DNA from: Chromatiales bacterium
GTDB lineage: Bacteria; Pseudomonadota; Gammaproteobacteria; SpSt-1174
Direction of reading: 5' to 3'
DNA: 64,000 nucleotides
Assembly (NCBI GenBank): GCA_014762505.1
Contig: JABURS010000037.1
Location: 1 to 64,000 of the forward strand
The notes under the pieces were generated by a model. The model did no database searches, was not told where the DNA came from, and worked only from the letters and a program-made list of their open reading frames with translations. A program made the position numbers and the translations under genes. This document shows positions 1-7,800 of the stretch, piece after piece; the stretch's first letter is position 1; each line of letters begins with the position of its first letter.

Positions 1-179
1 TCAAGCAGGCAAGTGATTCTACTTTTGGGTTGTCTACTTGACGGGGAAGCTTACGATAGCACTTAGCACATATATCCAGTAAGGCAGAATGAAGGTCTGG
101 CCCACGTCGTCCGTTGAAACCACATCATTGGCTACATTCGAAATCCTTTATACTTGCGACAATCCTTTCGTGAAACTCG

Positions 180-785
180 TCATTCGAAACTAAACTCGCC
201 GCGGAACACTTCCTTATCATTCAATGAGACGCCGCATACGCGTGACAACTCCACCGGGACTAGATCAGTATTACCGCGTGTGGCAAAGTGGAACTTGTTC
301 AACGCGACATGACACACTGGTGATTCTTCGAATGATTTGACACGCATATCATCATTCGTATCAATTCTGCAGTCTGCGATAACTGACTCAGGCAGGGAGT
401 CGATGATGGCAGGTTTCATTTCCGCCATGTTATAAACCGAGAGCATGGAAACACATGTCCCTTCGGCGACGCCTCCAACGATTTCTTTTGAGAACTCTGG
501 TGAGCCCTTGGAGCTGCCGGCGAAGACGGTCTGACCATTTACTCGCACAAGATATTGCGATGGCTTGAACATTTCCTGCCGGATACAGAACACGGTATCA
601 ATCGTTTTTCCATCGATAACAGTCGATGAGGACTGACACCCTGGCGTGGCCGAGGAAAACAGGGAGAGCGTATCTGTTGCAGAAACTGGTTCGCGTGATT
701 CCGGCGGCAGTGCACATGCTGACAGAAAGAGGAGCGGCGGCAGAACAAAGGCAGGGCGACAATCCATATCCATCTCCATAATCAC
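180..785 (-). CDS. Putative lipoprotein of unknown function next to the TPS locus
   Basis: I do not recognise the family. The N-terminus has a short hydrophobic segment ending in a lipobox (FLSAC), so the protein is probably exported and lipid-anchored. Four in-frame ATG codons lie within the first 20 bases; a GGAG six bases before the fourth favours a start near 767 (about 195 residues). The mature part holds several cysteines (GCQSSS, VFCIRQ, GTCVSM, ADCRID, SPVCHV, RVCGVS), compatible with disulfides in the periplasm. It lies downstream of the immunity-like lipoprotein on the same strand, separated by 218 bases, and shares its low GC. It may be a second immunity gene or leftover cargo. Reality of the gene is likely, function is open. 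Confidence 0.6.
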   Translation of the reverse strand: MIMEMDMDCRPAFVLPPLLFLSACALPPESREPVSATDTLSLFSSATPGCQSSSTVIDGKTIDTVFCIRQEMFKPSQYLVRVNGQTVFAGSSKGSPEFSKEIVGGVAEGTCVSMLSVYNMAEMKPAIIDSLPESVIADCRIDTNDDMRVKSFEESPVCHVALNKFHFATRGNTDLVPVELSRVCGVSLNDKEVFRGEFSFE

Positions 786-1003
786 ATCAATCTGTTAAGA
801 CTCAGGCTCATAGAAAACTGCGGCTAGGCTCGCTAGCGCTCGACCACTGAAACTCTACGTAAACTACCATGTCAACCGAAGGCATCACCTTCGGCTCCAG
901 GCTTTGGCACACCTGATTTCCCGGACTCCTAGACAACGAGTTAATACCCAGAAGTTTGGTTCGAGCAATCATCGGCCTGTGAACCGCAACCAATTCGCGG
1001 CTC
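786..1003. other. AT-rich spacer between the two lipoprotein genes, with a hairpin
   Basis: No convincing gene. It holds a perfect 7-bp stem (CCGAAGG/CCTTCGG, 5-base loop) at 876-894 and most of a REP-like element at 981-1007. On the minus strand TTGACA follows the stem (870-875) and could be the -35 of a promoter for the downstream lipoprotein, but no good -10 follows. Confidence 0.4.
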
Positions 1004-1007
1004 CTAC
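981..1007 (-). repeat. REP-like palindromic element overlapping a stop codon
   Basis: On the minus strand it starts with GTAGGAGC, followed by a CCGC...GCGG stem. The same octamer begins the units of the REP doublet at 23966-24056. The GTAG of the octamer supplies the TAG stop of the upstream lipoprotein gene, so the element abuts the coding sequence exactly. Confidence 0.5.
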
Positions 1008-1885
1008 TGATCAATTCGCTCCAGCGTATTTGGGTCATACCCGCATTCCCGGATAAGTCGCTTGTAGTGGTCATCGATGTTGCGCGTTCCAGACTCCCAT
1101 GCACCTTTTACGAGTCGATTGCAACGCTCCCTTTCACGTTGCCGCGTTTCTGCAAGGCGCTTCTCATATGCCGCAGAACTAAGGTCTTTCAGTTCGATAG
1201 ACTCGAGCACCGGCTTGACTAATACCTGATCGATATCGATATCGTAAAGGGGCTTACCGCCTTGATAAGCGACTCCCGCGCTAAACCCAATGGAAGGATA
1301 TTCCTCATCTCTCATATCCCAACACTCGTACCCTATACTCAAGTAAGACTGCTGGTATTGGCCTCGGAAGTGACCATCTTGATCGATTTTCTCCATGTAA
1401 CTCATCGTTTCAATCCGCCAGCAGTCTAGTTGTCCGTATCGTATGCGCGTCAAATTACGCTCTTTGGGCCTCGAGTTTTCATCATGCAAATCCATTTGCC
1501 AATACTCCTGTCGCTCAATCAACCATTCATCAGGCCTGACGAGCTCCTTCCCGATGAGATGAATATTCGAAGAAATCCCGAAGCCCGCCGCCTTATCTAA
1601 CACTATAACTTTGCCTTCTCCATATATCATCCTGGCATTAACGCCCCAGTCATCGCGATGGGTATTTCGACTGATTTGCATGGCCTGACAAGGTGATAGC
1701 CTCGACCAGAATGAAGGCAGCTTAAAACTAAGACGCTCTAGCTCAATCCGCTGATCGAAATCGAACCCACACGCATCCTGGATGAATACCACATCGTCTC
1801 TAAATGAATTGCTCAAGCCAGTACAGCCAGTGGCTACCGATAACACAATCATTGCTAGCTGTAGAATTACTAATCGTCTATTCAT
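1004..1885 (-). CDS. Putative immunity lipoprotein paired with the TpsA lipase domain
   Basis: A 293-residue protein with a lipoprotein signal peptide; the lipobox VATGC puts the acylated cysteine at residue 21, so the mature protein is periplasmic, anchored in a membrane. I do not recognise the family. Its ATG overlaps the stop codon of the exoprotein gene as ATGA (1882-1885), implying translational coupling. Position directly after the variable 3' end of the exoprotein, low GC and coupling are the usual marks of a toxin's immunity gene. Known immunity proteins to lipase effectors of type VI secretion are often periplasmic lipoproteins, which fits a membrane-attacking partner. The C-terminal half is charged and rich in Arg and Glu. 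Immunity function is inferred from context only. Confidence 0.7.
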   Translation of the reverse strand: MNRRLVILQLAMIVLSVATGCTGLSNSFRDDVVFIQDACGFDFDQRIELERLSFKLPSFWSRLSPCQAMQISRNTHRDDWGVNARMIYGEGKVIVLDKAAGFGISSNIHLIGKELVRPDEWLIERQEYWQMDLHDENSRPKERNLTRIRYGQLDCWRIETMSYMEKIDQDGHFRGQYQQSYLSIGYECWDMRDEEYPSIGFSAGVAYQGGKPLYDIDIDQVLVKPVLESIELKDLSSAAYEKRLAETRQRERERCNRLVKGAWESGTRNIDDHYKRLIRECGYDPNTLERIDQ

Positions 1886-4800
1886 GGGAGATTTCTTCTA
1901 CTCCCATCTGGCTCAATAAAGGTCGGAGGCAAATAGTACTTACTATGTCGGTATATATTCATCGCCGGTTGTTGCCCACCAGCAGCGCATGTTACGTTGT
2001 GACAGTGATAGTTGCTGTGAGGACTTTCATCTCCCAGAAGGTATGGGAGTGAAAGAATACTACCCAAGAATGCTCCAGATGTGTTTCGATCATAGTTATT
2101 ACCTAATAATGGCATTGTTGCTACTGAATCAGTTAATGGGTATCCAAAATATGACGTTCGAGCTGTATTCTCATTTAGCTGAAAAATCACACGATTCTCT
2201 GAATCATCTGATTTCTTAACTACAAAACCAGCTTCATCAGCAACCTTGAAGAATCTACCAGCTTTTACAGGCGCACCAGATAACAACAAGGTTCCAGTTT
2301 TTTTCACCCCATCGTCGTTCGTGAAATCAAGCCCGTCAATCGCACGATAGGTAATCAGCCCACCCTGACTGTGTCCCGCGAGATTGATCGTATGATTTTG
2401 ATCGATGCCTTTTTGCAAGAAACTCTTAAACTGTCGCACATTCCCGGATGAAACAATACTACTCGTTGGTAGCAAATCCCATGTTGTCTCCACGATATCG
2501 CCCGACAGACCATGCTCTGGGTTATACGCAACGATAAACTCCTCTGCCCCGGTCTGTTGTGCGCCATTTCTTATAGCCTCTTCCATGGAGTTCTGTATGC
2601 CATTCGTGAAGACATAGTCGTTATCTTCAGGTCGATCTACTTCGCCCAGCACCTCCAACTTATTAAGATCGATGATCAACTTTCCTGTTTTCTGATCCGT
2701 TGTTAATGGCGCCCGCACACGGTAATAGAACTGATCGCCCACGATCAGCGCCGGGACCTGGCCCATCAATCCACCATGATTTGTAACCCCCGGAAACAGG
2801 CCGGAACTGAAAATGCCAAAACCATCCAGCCAATCCACGGTCTTGTTATAACCCTCTGTGATTCTGCTCATCCCATCGACGAAGGCATTACCACTCTCTA
2901 TCTCACCAAGCGCGTCCAGCATGTGGTAAGCCCGGACCGTGTTACGCCCATATTCGTTGAAGTCGTCTTTCCATCGACCGAAGGTGTTTTCACTGATCCT
3001 GGTATCAGGGTCGTCACTGGCAAACATCCCTCTCAATGTGCTCAGCGAACTGTCACTCACATACACTGTGGTTTCCTGCTCGCGATCACGGGTTATGACC
3101 TGTGCCTGCGCCAGATCACGATTCAGCCCACTGATACTATCCCTACCCGTACCCTGATCCGCACGCACGATCACACTCCCCGCACCGACTGTCGCGCGAT
3201 TTATCTGACGGTAATCGTGATTGTTGTAATAACCGGAAAATGTCCCACCCAACCCTGCTGAACCGTCCTCTTGCCTGCCAGATCGTACCGGCTGATTGGT
3301 TGCCCGATTATTCGATTCCTGCTGAGCATTATCACCGCTAAAGGTCAGGCTCACATTCGCATAATATGACTTCTCTCTATCCCTATCGTATAAGTCACTG
3401 AAACTGAGGGTTTGAGTATCAAACGAGAGATCCCCGTTCTCAGCAGCGATTACTGCGCCGCCCAGATGTGTATGCCCTCCGACCTGGGCGTTTACTGAAT
3501 CGCGCCCGATCAAGCGTGTCTGCTCTTCCACCCAGGCCTTTTCACCACTGGTTTTGCCATAACCCAACGATCCGGAAACCGAGGTACCCATTCCGACCAC
3601 CACGCGCAGGCTTCCATCGATCCGCTCCCCATCGGCTCGACCTGTATCCTGCAACGACGCCACTGTCAGATCATTGCCAATATCCAGTGCGATATGGCTG
3701 CCTTCGACTACTGCACCCATCACCTGGGTGTCGCCACCACTTTTCACGTCGATTCTGCCACCCGCAGCAATTTGGCTATTGTTAAAGCCCTGCTGATCAC
3801 GCTCCAAATCGTTTCGACCAAGATGCACGCTACCGTATATGCCGACTGCAACACCACCCTCACCAGCCGTAGCAGATATACCAACCTCTCCTCCCCCACT
3901 GCGGCCTCGTTCTTCATAGCGGCTATACGATTTCTGCGCATCGATATACCGGTCACGACCGGCAATCATTCGGATATCCTGCTCCGCAGAGACCTCACTC
4001 CCCCGCACCATTAGATCACTCAACGCGCGGATTTCGGCACTTCCTCCAGCATAAAGCATGCTGCTCTGTGCACCGGTAGCCCTGTAGTCCATCTCCTGAT
4101 CGTCGAAACTGCCACCGAACCCGGCACTTGCTGTATTCTTTTGTGCATTGATGATGAGACCATAACGCTCGAACCGCGTATCTATGTCTTGAACGAACTC
4201 ATTAGTCGCCGCCTCGATACCAATATCACGTGCACTCAGACGCAGGTCAGCAACGGACATCATCCGAGAACCTTGCAGGCGGATGTCCTCATCAGCCTTT
4301 ATACTGACATCTCTTCCAGCCCACACCTCTGCACCACGCGCTAGCGTATTTCTCTCCATTGATGTGGTCGTCGTCGTCGTTGTGCCCACAAATCCGTTTG
4401 CCGTTGGACCAGTCAGGAAATTATCGATAGCATCAATGGCTTTCAGATTCCCACTTATCTTGCTCACTGCGTCGTCGCCATCGTCAGACGCACGAATCGC
4501 ATCAACCGTGTCTTCAAAGTTGTGCTGCAGACCAGCGCTTATTCCGCTGCGACTCAAGCTTTCGACATGACGCATTGTTTCCGTGCTTTCTTCGCTAATT
4601 AGCTGTATCGACCCTCCTGTCATAATGTCGATATCTCTCCCTGCGAGAATTTCTCCTGCTCCGTGAAGCACATCGGTCTTGGCTGCAATCCGAATGTCAT
4701 TTCCTGCCTGAATTCGTCCAAGATTGACGTCATCCTTATAATGCTCACTAGTCAATCCACGTGTTTCAATACCCGCGAAGGAATTCATGCCATTGCCGTC

Positions 4801-7800
4801 AAACTTCACCTCAAGCCCAACGCGCTCGACCGTCTGCTCTTCCCTGTCCATTGAATAGCTTCTACCGGCTGCGATCCTTACTTCGTTTGCCGATACATAT
4901 AGGTCTCGACCGGCATTGATCTCCGAACCCATGACATCCACACCGCCGGTTGCGGAAATCTGAATATCCTTCCTGGCTTCGAGAATCGAGCCAACATAGC
5001 TTTCTTCGGTTTTCCAGTGCTTATCATGCCGCTCCTCGGCAATACTCAGAAAGTCATCTTCTAACTTCAGCTTTATCCTGCTTTTGTATTCGTGTTCGAA
5101 CACCGCCAGCGCCTCCTTCTCGCCGACGATGTTGATGTTCGCCTGGCGGTCGTCGCCGGACTGGTAGCCGGCATCGGCCATGATGTTCTCGGCGCGGATG
5201 CGGCCGGCCACGACGTTGATGTCGCCTGCGGCAAGCAGGATGGTGTCGCCGCCGCTGGTGAGCTCGGCATGCCCGAGGCGCTGCGCCTCGGAGCGGTGCA
5301 CGCTGCCGGATTTCGAGAAGCCGCCGAAGCCGCTCTTGTGCCGCTCCTTGCGGTAGGTGCTGTATTCGAAGCCGGACAGCACGTTGAGGCTGTCGCCGGC
5401 ATAGAGCATCAGGTCCTGGCCGGCCGCGATGCGGGTGCCTTCCAGCACCACCCGCCCGCTCTCCTGCGGACCTTGTGCGCCCAGGTTGACGAAGACGTTG
5501 CCGCCGCTGGCGAGCTCCGTTTCCACCAGCTTGACGTCCCGGCTCTCGATGATGGTCGTCTTGCTGCGGCCGAAGCTCTTTTTCTTCTTGCGGTAGTAGT
5601 AGTAATAGTCTTCGTTGTTCACGCCGAGCAGGCGCATGTCGCCGCCGGCATTGAGGGACAGCATGCTGTCTTCACCGTCTCCGGCGCGGATCCGGCTGCC
5701 GTAGGTGATGAGGTCCTGCCCTGCCTGGATGGCCAGATCGCCGCGGCTTGCCAGCGTGACGACGTCGTGGCGCACGGTGCGCCTGATCTCGCGCGCGCCC
5801 TGGATGGTCTCGGTCTGGCGCAGGTTGCGCAGGGCCTCGAGCCGGACGTTCTCCCCGCGGATGCGGATGTCTTCGGCCTGCACCTGGCTGCCGGCGAGTT
5901 TCACGTCCCCGTCGGCGTCGATCACCATCGCGCCGCCGGCCGTGAAACGACCCACGGTATGGTCGATCTCGCGGGTCTTGCTGCCGAAGGTGAACCAGCC
6001 GCGCGAGATGGTCCCGCTGGACCGGTCGATCCGGATCGCCTCCTGGCTTATATCCCCTTCCGCCTGCAGGATGATGTCGCCATCCGCCCGGTAGCGCCCG
6101 GCGGTATCGACGATGTCGCGCTCGGCCGAGAGCAGGATGTCGCCCCCGGCCGCGAGCCGGCCGGTATCGAGGATCACGGCCTCGTTGCCCCGGCCGCTCA
6201 CCAGGCGATCGTTGCGGATGTCGCGTGCCGCGACGACGATGTCGCCGCCGGCGGTCAGGTTGCCGCTGTTGCGGTAGTCGCCGTCTTCCACCCGGGCGAC
6301 GATGTCGCCTCCGGCCTCGAGCGTGCCGATGACGTCGCGCCGCTGGTAGGTGGTGACATCGTGCGGGCCATCGTCCCGTACCTGGCGACGACCGAAGAAA
6401 CTGTCGTCGTCGTCCGGCGTGTACTTCTGCCAGGTCTCGCGCTGGCGGCGATCGCTGGCGCGGGCCAGCAGGGTGGCGTTCTCGATACCGTCACCGGCCT
6501 GCTGCAGGATGTCGCCCCCGGCGGTGACCTCTGCCCCGATGTGCCGGATATGCCCGCCAGCATCCTGGATGATGTCGCCCGCGGCCTGCAGGCTCGCCTG
6601 CTGCACCTGGACGTCGTGCAGGGTGCGTTGTGTGTCGCTGGTGCTGACCAGGCTGTGGTCTTCCCAGGTACTGCGGTGTGTCGTCACCTGTTCGCGGAGA
6701 TAGCGCTGGGCCAGGCTCTCGTTGACGATATCGCCGCCGGCCTGCTGCATGATGTTACCGGCCGAGCCGAGCTCCGTGCCGCGATTCTCGATGTTGTTGC
6801 CGGCCACCTGCACCAGACCGCCCTCGCCCGCCTCGATCTCTGCCACGTCCACCGTCACCTGCTGGGCGCGCACCGTGCTGCGCGTGCGGGTTTCCTCTCC
6901 GTCGCCGTAGAAATAGTGGACGCGGTTGCCCCGGCGGTTCGCCATGTCCCACTGCCGCTCGCGCACCGACATCACGCTCGCCGTGCGGATATCGCCCTCC
7001 GCCTGCATCAGGATGCTCTCGCCCGACAGGTAACCGGCCTGCTGGGTGATGTCGCCGCCGCGGGCGACCAGCACCAGGCTGCCATCGGCCGATGTCGATC
7101 CGGCAGTCATCGAGGCCACCGATGGTGTTGCCGATGCCCGCACGGCACGGATGTCGGCCTGCGTCAGGGTCATGTCGTCCTGCGCGATCAGCAGCACGCT
7201 GCCGCCCTGCACGTTCGCCGTGCCGGCATCGCCTGCCCGGTAGGTCGCGTTGCCGGCCATCGTCACCCGCTTCGGCTCGGCGGTCTGCGCGCGGCGGGCC
7301 TGCAGTTTCATCAGGCCGCTCCAGGGCGCGGCGACGGCGATGTGGCGCAGCGGGCGTTCCTGCGCCAGATGCGCCGGCGGCGTGCGGCGCCGGTCGGCGA
7401 TGTCGATGGACTGCGCCTGCACCAGCACCTGGTTGCCGGCCAGGACCTGGGCGCCATCCTGCACGTAGCGGCCGCTCAGCTGCACCACCACGTCGTTGCC
7501 CGCCGCGATCTGCGCCGTGCGATAACGCACCTGGCCATCGGCGTCGACATACCAGTCGCGCTGCCGGCCGCTGATGTTGAGGTCGACGGCCTCGATCACC
7601 AGGTTGTCGCCGGCCAGCAGATCGGCATCGCGGTTGGTGATGGTCTCGCCCTTGAGGAAGAGGTTCTCCTGGGCCACGATCTGCGCGCTCAGGCGCTCGG
7701 CCCGGTGCTGCAGGCCGCCGCCCGCCTCCGGCAGCAGCAGCCGGGGGACATAGAGGGTGCGGCCATCGGCCTGCGCCTGCGGCGCGAACACCAGCACCGG

